From an uncultured Tenacibaculum sp. (GTDB lineage Bacteria; Bacteroidota; Bacteroidia; Flavobacteriales; Flavobacteriaceae): a stretch of 64,000 nt of DNA. The stretch lies in NCBI RefSeq assembly GCF_947499065.1, contig NZ_CANMMT010000003.1, forward strand, positions 62,001 through 126,000, in the 5' to 3' direction. A program made the translations under genes and the position numbers. Each line of letters starts with the position of its first letter. Position 1 is the first letter of the stretch. The notes beneath the pieces were generated by a model. The model did no database searches, had not been told where the DNA came from, and saw only the letters and a list, made by a program, of their open reading frames with translations. This document shows, in pieces, positions 1 through 9,096 of this stretch.

Positions 1-56
1 TTTTTAGATAATGTTAATTGACGATAAAATTCTTGTCTTCGTTGTGTTTTAGTCAT
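1..56 (-). CDS. N-terminal fragment of an unidentified protein (runs off the window)
   Basis: An ATG at 56-54 on the minus strand opens a frame that stays open to the window edge and reads MTKTQRRQEFYRQLTLSK. It is basic and hydrophilic and has no signal peptide. It lies 44 bases after the amidohydrolase stop on the same strand, so it could be the next gene of that unit. Only 18 codons are visible, so no family can be assigned and it may be a chance open frame. Confidence 0.35.
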   Translation of the reverse strand, partial: MTKTQRRQEFYRQLTLSK

Positions 57-100
57 GATTTTTAACAATCAGACTTATTTTTATATGGAAAGATGCATTT

Positions 101-1714
101 TTAGTTTACTTTCTCTCCGTTTACATAGGTAGCAATAACTTTTGTATTTGGTATTTTACTTCCATCTACTGTCATAATATCGTTTTCTAGAATGATAAAA
201 TCCGCTACTTTTCCTACTTCAATACTTCCTTTTTCTTTTTCTTCAAAATTTGCATAAGCATTCCATATGGTCATTCCTTTTAATGCGTTTTTTCTAGACA
301 ATGCATTATTCATTTGGTAACCTTTTTCTGGGTATCCTTTTAAATCTTTTCGAATGGTTGCTGCATAATAAGTATATAATGGACTTACATGTTCTATAGG
401 GAAATCTGTTCCTAATGCAACTTTTCCATATTCTTTTAATAAATCATTATATGCATAAGCACCTTTTATTCTTTCTGCTCCTACACGGTCTTCAGCCCAG
501 TACATATCACTAGTTGCATGTGTTGGCTGTATGGATGGTAATACGTTCTTAAAGAAATGAAAATCCTTTAAATCTACTATTTGTGCATGTTCTATACGCC
601 AGCGACGATCTTGTTTATTTTTTAAAACATTATCATATGTTTTTAGCATTACATAATTAGCAGAATCACCAATAGCATGAGTATTCATTTGATATTCTGA
701 AGCAGCAATTCGCTTTGCTAAATCTTGTAAATCGTTATAAGAATTTACTAATGCTCCAAAATGTCCTTTTTTGTCTGAATATTCATCTTTTAAAGTAGCT
801 CCTCTAGATCCTAAAGCTCCATCTGAATATACTTTTACAGAACGAACATTTAAACGATCTGTTTTTACAATTCCTTTGTTTAAGTAATAGTCTAGATTTT
901 CTTTATTATTAGAAATCATAGCGTAAATACGCATTTTTAAATCTCCTGTTTGTTGTAAACTATCAATTAATTCAATTACTTGTTTGTCTAATCCAGCATC
1001 ATCAACAGTTGTTAAACCTAGATCAAAACAAATTTTTTGGGCATCTTTTAATGCTTGAATTTGTTCTTTTTTTGAAGGTTGAGGAACTTTAATAAAGTTC
1101 ATGGCGTTATCAATTAAAACACCAGTTAGCTTTCCATCTTTTTGTAAGAATTCTCCTCCTTCTACTTTTGTGTCAATAGTAATTCCAGCTAAGTCAATTG
1201 CAGCTTGATTAACCAACATGGCATGTCCGTCAATTCTACGAATGGCTACTGGAATTTTTGGAAAAAGGTGATCTAATTTTTCTTTAGTAGGAAATTCTTT
1301 TACTTCCCAATCATTTTGATCCCAACCACGTCCTGTAATAAATGAAGTATTTTTCTCTTTTTGAAATTTTACTAATTTTTGAAGTACTTCACTATAACTT
1401 TTAGTACCCACTAAGTTTACTTTTTGTTGTTGTAAACCTAATCCGTAAAAATGACAATGCGCATCAATAAACCCTGGATATACAGCTTTATTATTTGCAT
1501 CTATAGTTTGTAAAGTAGCATATTTCTCTTGAATCTCTTTGTTGCTTCCTACTGCAATAAATTTACCATCTTTTATAGCGAAGCTCTCTGCTTTATCAAA
1601 ATTAGTATTTACTGTATATGTATTAGCATTGATAACTATTACATCTGCTTTTTCTTGTTTTTTACAAGAGAATAAAATTCCTGTTAAAACTAGGGGAAAT
1701 AGTATTTTTTTCAT
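101..1714 (-). CDS. Amidohydrolase family lipoprotein (YtcJ-like)
   Basis: Metal-dependent hydrolase of the YtcJ-like amidohydrolase branch; the substrate cannot be told from sequence. A lipoprotein signal with the lipobox LFSC (Cys17) places it in the cell envelope. The fold runs over the whole 537 residues: the metal-binding HxH in DAHCH (His86, His88), a candidate bridging Lys294 in VKVYSDGA, His346 in NTHAIGD, His376 in IEHAQ and Asp437 in GTDFP. All expected metal ligands are present, so it should be active. It follows the M28 peptidase gene by 31 bases on the same strand, and the two secreted hydrolases are probably co-transcribed. It is not HutI: it is too long, exported and unlinked to hutHU. 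Confidence 0.88.
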   Translation of the reverse strand: MKKILFPLVLTGILFSCKKQEKADVIVINANTYTVNTNFDKAESFAIKDGKFIAVGSNKEIQEKYATLQTIDANNKAVYPGFIDAHCHFYGLGLQQQKVNLVGTKSYSEVLQKLVKFQKEKNTSFITGRGWDQNDWEVKEFPTKEKLDHLFPKIPVAIRRIDGHAMLVNQAAIDLAGITIDTKVEGGEFLQKDGKLTGVLIDNAMNFIKVPQPSKKEQIQALKDAQKICFDLGLTTVDDAGLDKQVIELIDSLQQTGDLKMRIYAMISNNKENLDYYLNKGIVKTDRLNVRSVKVYSDGALGSRGATLKDEYSDKKGHFGALVNSYNDLQDLAKRIAASEYQMNTHAIGDSANYVMLKTYDNVLKNKQDRRWRIEHAQIVDLKDFHFFKNVLPSIQPTHATSDMYWAEDRVGAERIKGAYAYNDLLKEYGKVALGTDFPIEHVSPLYTYYAATIRKDLKGYPEKGYQMNNALSRKNALKGMTIWNAYANFEEKEKGSIEVGKVADFIILENDIMTVDGSKIPNTKVIATYVNGEKVN

Positions 1715-1745
1715 TCTTTAATTTAATTATGAAAATATAAGGTTG

Positions 1746-3182
1746 TTAAGGTTTTAAAGTCTCGTTATTGTACAAGTATTTGTCCATTAAATACACGATA
1801 CTAGTCATAGAAGCACTTCCTAATTCTAATTCACGTTTGTTTACTTTATCAAAAGTATCAGTAGCTGCATGATGGTAATCAAAGTAACGTTGAGAGTCTG
1901 GTCTGTAGCCAACTAAAGTTACATGCTCATCTTTTAAAGGTCCAATATCAGCACCACTACCTCCTTGTGTTAAATCATGTAGGCCATAAGGTGCTAATAA
2001 TTTTTTCCAGCTTTGTAATAATTTTCTATTCTTTTCATTAGCATCTATTGAAAATCCTCTAGGTGTATGACCACCTGCATCAGATTCTAATGCTCCAATA
2101 TGTGTTTCGTTATTTTGTTTTGCTAAACGAGCATATTCTGTAGCTCCTCTTAAACCATTTTCTTCATTCATAAAAAATACAATACGAATGGTGTTTTTTG
2201 GTTTGATGTTGTTCTTTTTTAATAAATAAGCTACTTCTAACGATTGTACAACTCCTGTACCATCATCATGAGCACCTTCTCCTAAATCCCAAGAGTCTAA
2301 GTGACCTCCAATTACCATAATTTTATCAGGATTTTCGCTTCCTTTTATTTCTCCAACTACATTATGTGAAGGAGCGTCTGGTAATGTTTTACAGCTTTGT
2401 TTAAAATAGAATTTAATATTTGGGTTTTCTTTTAAGTGCTTGCTTAAGTTTTCTGCTGCTCTAGAGCTAATAGCTGCTGCTGGAATATATTCCGATTCAG
2501 GAATATCTCCGTATCCCATAGAACCAGTATGTGGATAGTCATCAATTCCATTAGTCATTGAACGAACTATAACTCCTTTGGCTCCAAATTTACCAACAAT
2601 TGAAGCTCCTCCATAACGTTGTCCAACACAACCTCCGTAAGCTTTAAATGTTTGTATGTGAGTATTGTCGAAAGCTCCATTAAAGAATACGATTTTACCT
2701 TTAGCTTTATCTCCTAATTTTTTAGCTTCTTCTGTACTTTTTACTTCAATAACTTCAGCAGTTATTCCGTTGTTAGGGGTTGCTATAGATCCTCCTAAAG
2801 CACAAATAGGAACATTTACTTCTTGCCCATTAAAACTATAATTTGCGACTTCTTTTTCGCCACGTACCCAATGAGGAACCATAACCGGTTGTAGCCATAC
2901 AGAGTCTAAACCAACATCTTTCATTAGTTGTTCACTCCAAACAACCGATTTAGCAGCGCCTTCTGAGCCAGATAATCTACTTCCGATGTTTTGAGTTAAA
3001 TCACGTAGCCATTCATATGATTTACCTTCTGTTAATGCAGTATTGAAAATTTGTTTAATCTGTGCTGAATCTATTTTTTCTTCAGCGGTTAAACCTTTTG
3101 AAATTACTATTTTTTCTTTTTTTTCTGTTTTGCAAGCAATTACAAATAGTCCAGAAATTAATAGGAGAGTTAATTTTTTCAT
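1746..3182 (-). CDS. M28 family zinc metallopeptidase, lipoprotein
   Basis: Exported aminopeptidase of family M28 (478 residues), a co-catalytic di-zinc exopeptidase likely to trim peptides in the periplasm or at the outer membrane. The N-terminus is a lipoprotein signal ending in FVIAC (Cys17). A protease-associated (PA) insertion occupies roughly residues 130-250. The catalytic domain follows with GGHLDSWD (His294, Asp296), AHDDGTG (Asp306/307), the NEENG general-base and ligand motif (about 339-343), ESDAGG (Asp368) and a C-terminal His in YHHAATDTF. It lies between the outer-membrane barrel gene upstream (50-base gap holding a hairpin) and the amidohydrolase gene downstream. It could act on carboxypeptidase-type substrates, but the family signature is clear. 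Confidence 0.92.
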   Translation of the reverse strand: MKKLTLLLISGLFVIACKTEKKEKIVISKGLTAEEKIDSAQIKQIFNTALTEGKSYEWLRDLTQNIGSRLSGSEGAAKSVVWSEQLMKDVGLDSVWLQPVMVPHWVRGEKEVANYSFNGQEVNVPICALGGSIATPNNGITAEVIEVKSTEEAKKLGDKAKGKIVFFNGAFDNTHIQTFKAYGGCVGQRYGGASIVGKFGAKGVIVRSMTNGIDDYPHTGSMGYGDIPESEYIPAAAISSRAAENLSKHLKENPNIKFYFKQSCKTLPDAPSHNVVGEIKGSENPDKIMVIGGHLDSWDLGEGAHDDGTGVVQSLEVAYLLKKNNIKPKNTIRIVFFMNEENGLRGATEYARLAKQNNETHIGALESDAGGHTPRGFSIDANEKNRKLLQSWKKLLAPYGLHDLTQGGSGADIGPLKDEHVTLVGYRPDSQRYFDYHHAATDTFDKVNKRELELGSASMTSIVYLMDKYLYNNETLKP

Positions 3183-3210
3183 TTATGACACTTTTTTAAG
3201 TGCCATAAAT
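3181..3210 (-). promoter_or_regulatory. Hairpin abutting the M28 peptidase start codon
   Basis: ATTTATG-a-CACTT, a TTTT loop, then AAGTG-c-CATAAAT: a 12-pair dyad with one A/C mismatch. It lies 28 bases past the stop of the upstream barrel gene, and its arm covers the first two bases of the peptidase ATG (3182-3180). No T-run follows on the minus strand, so it is not a classic terminator. It may be an operator, a processing site or a structure limiting translation; I see only the symmetry. Confidence 0.35.
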
Positions 3211-3232
3211 GTAAGTTTTATATTTTAAAATA

Positions 3233-5029
3233 TTAAAAAATTGAATCAAACTTCCAAGTTACACCTCCCATTGCTTGAAATCCTTGCACGTTAAAGTTAT
3301 TGAATCTTTGATAGCTGTTATTTAATACGTTATTAAGATTTAAGAAAACTGAAAAAGAGTCACTGAAATTATATCCTCCATTAAAGTTTACATCGAAATA
3401 GCTTTTTAAACTAATTGTATTGAATGTTTGTGCTGGTAATACATCAAACAATTTTCCTTTTCGTTCTCCAACAAAATAAAGATTTGCTCCAGCATACCAT
3501 TTTTCTGTTTTATAAGTTCCAAAGATTTCTCCTTGCATTTTAGGAGTGTTCCAAGCTTCTAACTGATTTTTTAAAGTAAATGAGTTGAATTGTCCATTGA
3601 ATCCTACGGTTAAGTTTTTGAAGCCATTGTAAGCTACTTCACCAAAGAAGTTAAGGAGTTTTATATCGTCATAAACAGTAGTGAAAGAGTTTCCATATTC
3701 ATATCCTGAAAAGCTAAAAGCATTGCTTCCTGCCGTATTACTTCCATTTGATTTTGATTGGTTTAATGCAAAGAAAGGGTTGTTTTCTATATCAGAGTAA
3801 CTAGCTTTGAAGTTGTAACTAAACTGTGCGTCTAGTTTTCCTTTAATACCTCCAAAAACTGAATATTTTGTATTTTTTAATAATAAGTTTTGTGTTGGTG
3901 ATACGTAAGGGTTTTGTTCTACAATAGATTGATATGAAGTTATATCAACATCACCACCAGCCCCTACAAATACATTAGCAAAATCTTTTACAATAGGGTA
4001 GGATAGCTCAACATCTGGATAAATTAAAAAGTTGTTCTTGCTGTTTTCTAAATCCATTGCAAAATAACTTTTAGCTCCAATTTTAATAGCTAAATTTTGT
4101 ACGTTGAATCTGTATGTTGGGTGCGCACCAAAAACAAAGAAACTATGTTTTAATTGATTTTGTGAGTCGTATGCTTTGTCAAATTTAGTTCCTAAATAAC
4201 TTATAGTGGTATTTAAACTTAAGTCATTTAAGTCACGGTGAATTATTTCACTTAAACGAAATTCAAAAAGTGCATTTCCATCTATAAAGAATTCGTTACT
4301 ACTCAAAGCATCTGAGAAATAGGTAATAGAACCATTTGCTTCTTTAAAATCAGTGTCGTCAAACTTAATAGTTCCAAAAACCTTAAAATTGTTGTAAGCC
4401 TGTTCTTCTTCTATAGCACTAATAGTAGCGTCTGTAAAAGTAATGTTGCTAGGTAAACCATACCAATTGTATTTATTTCGTTCTGCTTTTATACCTGCTT
4501 TCCAGTTAAAGAAACGTTCTTGTTGTGCATAAAATAAATTAAGACTAGCATTATAAAAAGTACTACTTAATCTTGTGTTTTCAACAGGGTCTGCTGATAG
4601 TAAAAATTTGATATGTGCTCCGTATTCACTATTAAATCGCTCATTGCGTCTAACATATGCTTCAAGGTAAGGCGCAATTTTATTAGCCAAACCTATAGAA
4701 AAATAATTTGGATATAATCTTTCTCGTTTTCCTAAGTTAATTTTTTTCATAGTTCCACTTTTTGGTATAAAAGTAGAAGCTACTGGCACAGAAAATATTT
4801 GGTATTTTAACTCTTTCTTTTGAGTTTCTTTAGTGTGCTTAATTATTGGCTTTTGCTTTATTTTAAAAGCATCAGTAATTTTAGGCACATAAGAAGTAAC
4901 TACATTAACTACTTCCGTTTTTATTATGGTGTCTTTAGCTTTTTCGGTTGCTTTTTTCTCTTGCGCATTTGCAATTAATGTTACAAATAAAACAAGGAAA
5001 CCTAAGTGCTTTTTCATTAATCTAATCAT
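3233..5029 (-). CDS. Outer-membrane beta-barrel protein (TonB-receptor-like, no plug)
   Basis: A 598-residue secreted protein: signal peptide MIRLMKKHLGFLVLFVTLIANAQ, then a charged linker and a long series of alternating aromatic/polar beta strands ending in MGGVTWKFDSIF, the usual aromatic C-terminus of a barrel inserted by the Bam machinery. It resembles barrels annotated as TonB-dependent receptors in Flavobacteriaceae, but I do not see a proper plug domain or TonB box, so ligand uptake is not established. The ATG at 5029 is preferred over a TTG eight codons upstream because the signal peptide then starts normally. The gene begins 27 bases after the TPR gene stop and the two are surely one unit, suggesting a periplasmic TPR/outer-membrane partnership (inference). 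Confidence 0.75.
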   Translation of the reverse strand: MIRLMKKHLGFLVLFVTLIANAQEKKATEKAKDTIIKTEVVNVVTSYVPKITDAFKIKQKPIIKHTKETQKKELKYQIFSVPVASTFIPKSGTMKKINLGKRERLYPNYFSIGLANKIAPYLEAYVRRNERFNSEYGAHIKFLLSADPVENTRLSSTFYNASLNLFYAQQERFFNWKAGIKAERNKYNWYGLPSNITFTDATISAIEEEQAYNNFKVFGTIKFDDTDFKEANGSITYFSDALSSNEFFIDGNALFEFRLSEIIHRDLNDLSLNTTISYLGTKFDKAYDSQNQLKHSFFVFGAHPTYRFNVQNLAIKIGAKSYFAMDLENSKNNFLIYPDVELSYPIVKDFANVFVGAGGDVDITSYQSIVEQNPYVSPTQNLLLKNTKYSVFGGIKGKLDAQFSYNFKASYSDIENNPFFALNQSKSNGSNTAGSNAFSFSGYEYGNSFTTVYDDIKLLNFFGEVAYNGFKNLTVGFNGQFNSFTLKNQLEAWNTPKMQGEIFGTYKTEKWYAGANLYFVGERKGKLFDVLPAQTFNTISLKSYFDVNFNGGYNFSDSFSVFLNLNNVLNNSYQRFNNFNVQGFQAMGGVTWKFDSIF

Positions 5030-5056
5030 TGAACTTTCTTTTGTTGTTAACAAATT

Positions 5057-8000
5057 TTAGTTTTGGGTAGTTACTGATTCGTTTGTTTTTGCTTCTTTAT
5101 TCTTTATGTTGCTAAGCTCGTTTTTAGCTTCTTCCAATACATCTTTGTATTGTGTAAAGTTTTTGATAATGTTTTCTAAAATGTAAGTAGCTTGGTAAGC
5201 ATCTTTTAACGCATAATAGTTTTTTGCCATTATAATATAACTTTTTACTCCCCAATACTTATAAGAAGAATAATTAGCTATTAAATCTTGTACAGCTTTA
5301 TTGGAAGCTCCATAATCTTTATGGTCATTTAAAAAGAAAGCATTGTAGTATAAACTTTCTGCTTTTAATGCACCTGTTGCTTTTTTGCTGATTTCAAGGA
5401 AGAATTCTTCTGCTGTTAAGTAATCGTTAGTTTTGAATGCTGAACGAGCTATGATTACTTTAGCGTCTTCAATAATATTTGCATCTACTTTACCATTGCT
5501 TAGTACTTTTTCTGCATAGTTTATAGCATTGTTGTAATCTTCCTTTTTATAATGTCCTTTCATCAAATTACTTTGCGCAAAAATGATGTTTTGAGGATAA
5601 TTTGCTTCTTTTTCTAGTTGCTCTAAAACTAACATTCCATTATCCCAGTTTTCATCCTCTAAATAGATTTTAGCAAGTTTTGTTAAAGATTCTTCTGTAT
5701 ACTCACTTTTATCCTGACTTATTACATAAGTATAATGAGGAACTGCATTTTTAAATTGATTAATGTTGTTGTAGGATTGGGCAAGATAGAAGTGTGCTTT
5801 TAAAGCATGTGCTCCATTTGGAAATGCCTCAAGATATTTGTTAAATCCTTCTATTGCTTTTGCGCTATTATTTTCTAAGAATTTATTTTCAGCAGATTGG
5901 AAAGTAGCATTGTCTAATTCTGCATTACTAACATTTACAAATTTTACATTTTTAACCCAAGCAGCATATTCATCAACCTTACCTATGTCTATGTATACAT
6001 TTTTAACATTCGTAACCGCTTGTTTTGCCTCTTTTGAATTTGGGTGTTTTGCTACAATTTCTTTATATTTTTCTAATGCTTTTTTGTTGTCATTATTGTT
6101 ATAAAATAATAGTCCTTGTCTTAGAAGTACATTAGGAACATAGCTACTATTAGCATGTTTTGATAATAGTTTATTGTATGTGTTCTGAGCTTCTGTTGAA
6201 TTATTAGCTGTTGTATAAGTTGTAGCTAATTGAAACATTGCATCATCTTGTAATTGAGAGTCTGGATAGCTATTGATTAAAGTTTTTAAGTTTTCAATTT
6301 TAGAATCACTTTGCCCCATAAATCCATTGCTCATAGCAATTTGATATTGAGCATAATCAGAACCAACACCTCCTTCTTGAACTACTTTATTGTATGATTC
6401 AATAGCTTTTGGGTATTTTTTAGAAGCATAATAAGAGTCTCCTAAACGATTAGAAGCATCGTCATTTAAATCATTGTCATCTAATTTTATATCTATAAAT
6501 TGCTGAAAGTGCTTGGCTGAATTTTCATAATCTTTCAACTTAAAATAAGTGTATGCAATATTGTAATCTAACTTTTTAATTTCTTCTATTTCTTTATTTG
6601 TAACTAATAAAAAACTAGTTAAAGCTTCTTTATAGTTTCCTAATAAGTACTCTGTTTCTGCTAACCAAAAAGTTCCTTTGTTGCTTACAATAGCGTTTTC
6701 AGCTAAAGTAGCTTTTGAAAAATATGGTTTAGCTTCTTTTAATTTACTTTCATTAAATAATTGAATACCTCTGTATAGTGATACTTCATTGGCAAGATTT
6801 TGATTTTCCGGCGATTTAGATTCATTTAAATAATCTAAAGCTCCTTGGTAATCCTGTTGATGTAAATAAGAAGTTATTAATAAATTGTTTATTTCACTTG
6901 TGTTAGGAGAATTAGGATATTTTGCTATAAAACCTTTTAAAACATCAGGAACGTTTTCATAAGGATTCCCTTGCTCGTAACTTAATTTAGCATAGTTGAA
7001 TAAAGAACTTTCAGTGATTTTTAAATCAAAATCCATTTCGCTAGCATTTCTGAATGCATTTAAAGCTTCAGGTTTTTTTTGTAATTCTAAATAACATTCA
7101 CCTAAATGATAATATGCGTTTTGAGCAACTTTGTTATTACCACCTATAATTTTATTAAAGTTACTAATTGCCTTTTCGTAGTCTTTTTGTTTATAATAAG
7201 CGTATCCTAAATAGTAATAATCTGTATTTGTCCATTTTCCCTTCTTTCCTTTGTAAGCTTTTAGGTATGGGATTGCTTGGTCGTATTTTTTTAAATTGAA
7301 ATAACTTTCTCCCATGATTTTAGAAATTTGAGAAATTTCTTTTTTGTCTTTAGTGCTTTCTAGAAGTTTTTTTCCAATTTGTACTGACTTGTCGAAACGT
7401 CCAGCTTTAAAACTAATATCCAAGATATAGTAATTAGCTTTTGCCTGATAAGTAGCATCATTTGCTAATTGACTTAGGTTGTCTTCCGCTTCACCAAAGT
7501 TTTCTTGTTTGTAAGCAACGTATCCATAGTAATAACGGGCATCGTTACCATAGATAGGGTTTCCTAACAAGGTTTTAAAACGAGATTTAGCATCTTTCAA
7601 ATAATTAGAGGCCAAAAGGGCATATCCCATTTTGTAGTTTAACTCGTCTCGCTCTGGTTGTGTTAAAAGCTTTTCATTTACTTTTTGATACCATTTTAAA
7701 GCATGTGCAGCTTTTCTATTTGCGAAATAATAATTACCCACATTTAAAAAAGCTTTTTCTTTTTTATTGTTGTAGGGATAATTTTTTACAAATTCTAATA
7801 CTTTTTCATCAGCATCGTCTTGTATTAATTTAATTGCACACATAGCATCATAATAATCTGCATCAGCTTTACGATTTTTATGTTGGTCTGAGTTTTTGGA
7901 TACTTCCACAAATAAATCTTGAGCCGCAGCATAAGCTTTATTGTTATAAAACTTTAATGCTTTATGGAAATTGGAAGCAACGTCGGTGTTAATAGCTGAT

Positions 8001-8077
8001 TCTTGGGCTATTAATGATGTTGAAAAGGCTAATAAAAATAATAAATAGTAGCTCTTATTAGAACAAATAAATCTCAT
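5057..8077 (-). CDS. Large secreted tetratricopeptide-repeat protein
   Basis: A 1006-residue protein with a signal peptide (to about residue 24, ending LIAQ) followed almost entirely by helical TPR units. Recurrent motifs such as YYYGYVAYKQENFGEAEDNL, YYLGYAYYKQKDYEKAISNF and YFKLKDYENSAKHF show the W/Y-LG-YY...A..F consensus. TPR arrays are protein-interaction scaffolds, and this one should sit in the periplasm or on the membrane. No enzymatic domain is visible. It heads the unit with the barrel gene, whose start lies just after its stop. Upstream it is divergent from the FtsE-like gene. A TAnnTTTG-like element on the minus strand (8139-8146) lies about 60 bases before the ATG. Specific role unknown. 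Confidence 0.85.
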   Translation of the reverse strand: MRFICSNKSYYLLFLLAFSTSLIAQESAINTDVASNFHKALKFYNNKAYAAAQDLFVEVSKNSDQHKNRKADADYYDAMCAIKLIQDDADEKVLEFVKNYPYNNKKEKAFLNVGNYYFANRKAAHALKWYQKVNEKLLTQPERDELNYKMGYALLASNYLKDAKSRFKTLLGNPIYGNDARYYYGYVAYKQENFGEAEDNLSQLANDATYQAKANYYILDISFKAGRFDKSVQIGKKLLESTKDKKEISQISKIMGESYFNLKKYDQAIPYLKAYKGKKGKWTNTDYYYLGYAYYKQKDYEKAISNFNKIIGGNNKVAQNAYYHLGECYLELQKKPEALNAFRNASEMDFDLKITESSLFNYAKLSYEQGNPYENVPDVLKGFIAKYPNSPNTSEINNLLITSYLHQQDYQGALDYLNESKSPENQNLANEVSLYRGIQLFNESKLKEAKPYFSKATLAENAIVSNKGTFWLAETEYLLGNYKEALTSFLLVTNKEIEEIKKLDYNIAYTYFKLKDYENSAKHFQQFIDIKLDDNDLNDDASNRLGDSYYASKKYPKAIESYNKVVQEGGVGSDYAQYQIAMSNGFMGQSDSKIENLKTLINSYPDSQLQDDAMFQLATTYTTANNSTEAQNTYNKLLSKHANSSYVPNVLLRQGLLFYNNNDNKKALEKYKEIVAKHPNSKEAKQAVTNVKNVYIDIGKVDEYAAWVKNVKFVNVSNAELDNATFQSAENKFLENNSAKAIEGFNKYLEAFPNGAHALKAHFYLAQSYNNINQFKNAVPHYTYVISQDKSEYTEESLTKLAKIYLEDENWDNGMLVLEQLEKEANYPQNIIFAQSNLMKGHYKKEDYNNAINYAEKVLSNGKVDANIIEDAKVIIARSAFKTNDYLTAEEFFLEISKKATGALKAESLYYNAFFLNDHKDYGASNKAVQDLIANYSSYKYWGVKSYIIMAKNYYALKDAYQATYILENIIKNFTQYKDVLEEAKNELSNIKNKEAKTNESVTTQN

Positions 8078-8177
8078 ATTTTTCAGTTATCTAAGTAGTA
8101 TAACGTTTGTTTTTTGTTTTTGTTGGAAGACTTTTTATCAAAAGTAATAAATGTTATATAATTACGTAATAAAATTT

Positions 8178-8185
8178 TAGATTTG
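8178..8185 (+). promoter_or_regulatory. Candidate -7 promoter element of the FtsE-like gene
   Basis: TAGATTTG fits the Bacteroidota -7 consensus TAnnTTTG and ends 17 bases before the ATG at 8203. I find no well-placed TTG -33 element, so this is a partial match only. Confidence 0.35.
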
Positions 8186-8202
8186 TAGAAACATAACGAT
8201 AC

Positions 8203-8886
8203 ATGGAAAGACCCGTTTTACACCTTGAAAATGCAGATATTTATCAACAGGATAGTTTAGTTTTATCTAAAGTTAACTTTACTTTGAATAGAGGTGATTT
8301 TTATTACCTAATTGGTAAAACTGGAAGTGGTAAAAGTAGTTTACTAAAAACGTTGTATGGAGATTTGCGTTTGCAACGTGGTTTAGGTGATATTGTTGGT
8401 TTTGATTTAAAGAAGATTAAGGAAAAGGATATTCCTTTTTTAAGAAGGAAGTTAGGTATCGTTTTTCAAGATTTTAAATTGTTGAATGATAGAAATGTGT
8501 TCGAGAATTTAGAGTTTGTTTTAAAAGCTACTGGTTGGAAAAACAAAACCGATATGAAAGATAAAATTTATGAGGTTTTGGATAAAGTAGGGATGAAAGA
8601 AAAGTACTATAAAAAAACTTTTGAACTTTCAGGAGGAGAGCAACAACGTGTTGCAATAGCTAGAGCTTTATTAAATAACCCAGAATTGATTTTAGCTGAT
8701 GAGCCTACAGGAAACTTAGATCCTAAAACTTCTTTAGAGGTAATGGAGCTATTGAATGAAATTCATAAAAGTGGAAAAACAATTTTAATGGCTACTCACG
8801 ATTATCAATTGATTGTAAAGTTTAAACAAAAGACTGTAAAGTGTGAAGGAGGAGAGTTGTTTGAAGTGGTACAGCAATCAGTATAA
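8203..8886 (+). CDS. ftsE: Cell-division ATP-binding protein FtsE-like ABC ATPase
   Basis: ABC-type ATPase of 227 residues, the size and style of FtsE, which with the membrane protein FtsX couples ATP hydrolysis to peptidoglycan hydrolase activation at the septum. Visible motifs: Walker A GKTGSGKSS (38-46), Q-loop FQD (88-90), signature LSGGEQQ (142-148), Walker B LILADEPT (162-169) and the H-loop ATHDYQ (about 198). No ftsX follows; a hairpin and then a convergent gene come next. In this phylum ftsE and ftsX are commonly separated (general knowledge). A LolD/MacB-type lipoprotein or peptide exporter ATPase is the main alternative, but the lack of an adjacent permease and the length favour FtsE. 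Confidence 0.8.
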   Translation: MERPVLHLENADIYQQDSLVLSKVNFTLNRGDFYYLIGKTGSGKSSLLKTLYGDLRLQRGLGDIVGFDLKKIKEKDIPFLRRKLGIVFQDFKLLNDRNVFENLEFVLKATGWKNKTDMKDKIYEVLDKVGMKEKYYKKTFELSGGEQQRVAIARALLNNPELILADEPTGNLDPKTSLEVMELLNEIHKSGKTILMATHDYQLIVKFKQKTVKCEGGELFEVVQQSV

Positions 8887-8894
8887 AAAACAAA

Positions 8895-8922
8895 CCCACT
8901 TCTATCAGTAGAAAGAAGTGGG
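8895..8922 (-). terminator. Hairpin after the FtsE-like gene
   Basis: CCCACTTCT and AGAAGTGGG form a 9-pair stem with a 10-base loop, 8 bases after the ftsE stop. The flank is A-rich on the left, so the T-run needed for intrinsic termination appears only when read on the minus strand. It may stop stray minus-strand reading from mdh, or simply mark the 3' end of the ftsE mRNA. Confidence 0.5.
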
Positions 8923-9042
8923 AAAATTGCTATGAAAAACTATGAAAAAGAAACACTGCTGATGTTTCTCTTACTATAAAGACGTATAGAATTCAAATTT
9001 CTTACAACTATAGTTATATTTTAACATATTTTTATAAAGATA

Positions 9043-9073
9043 AACCCCTGAATAAGTTCATTATTCAGGGGTT
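9043..9073 (-). terminator. Terminator of mdh
   Basis: A perfect 13-pair stem (AACCCCTGAATAA with TTATTCAGGGGTT, 5-base loop) lies 24 bases beyond the mdh stop. T-rich sequence follows on the minus strand and, more weakly, on the plus strand. Confidence 0.8.
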
Positions 9074-9096
9074 AGTTATTTGTTTTAAAGCTAATT

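Noticed and set aside
101-1714. The amidohydrolase as HutI (imidazolonepropionase) completing the hut pathway
   Set aside because: It has a lipoprotein signal, is about 130 residues too long and matches YtcJ-type motifs; HutI is cytosolic and shorter.
8949-8969. Second hairpin (AGAAACA/TGTTTCT) between ftsE and mdh as a terminator
   Set aside because: Seven pairs only and no T-run; it may be incidental.
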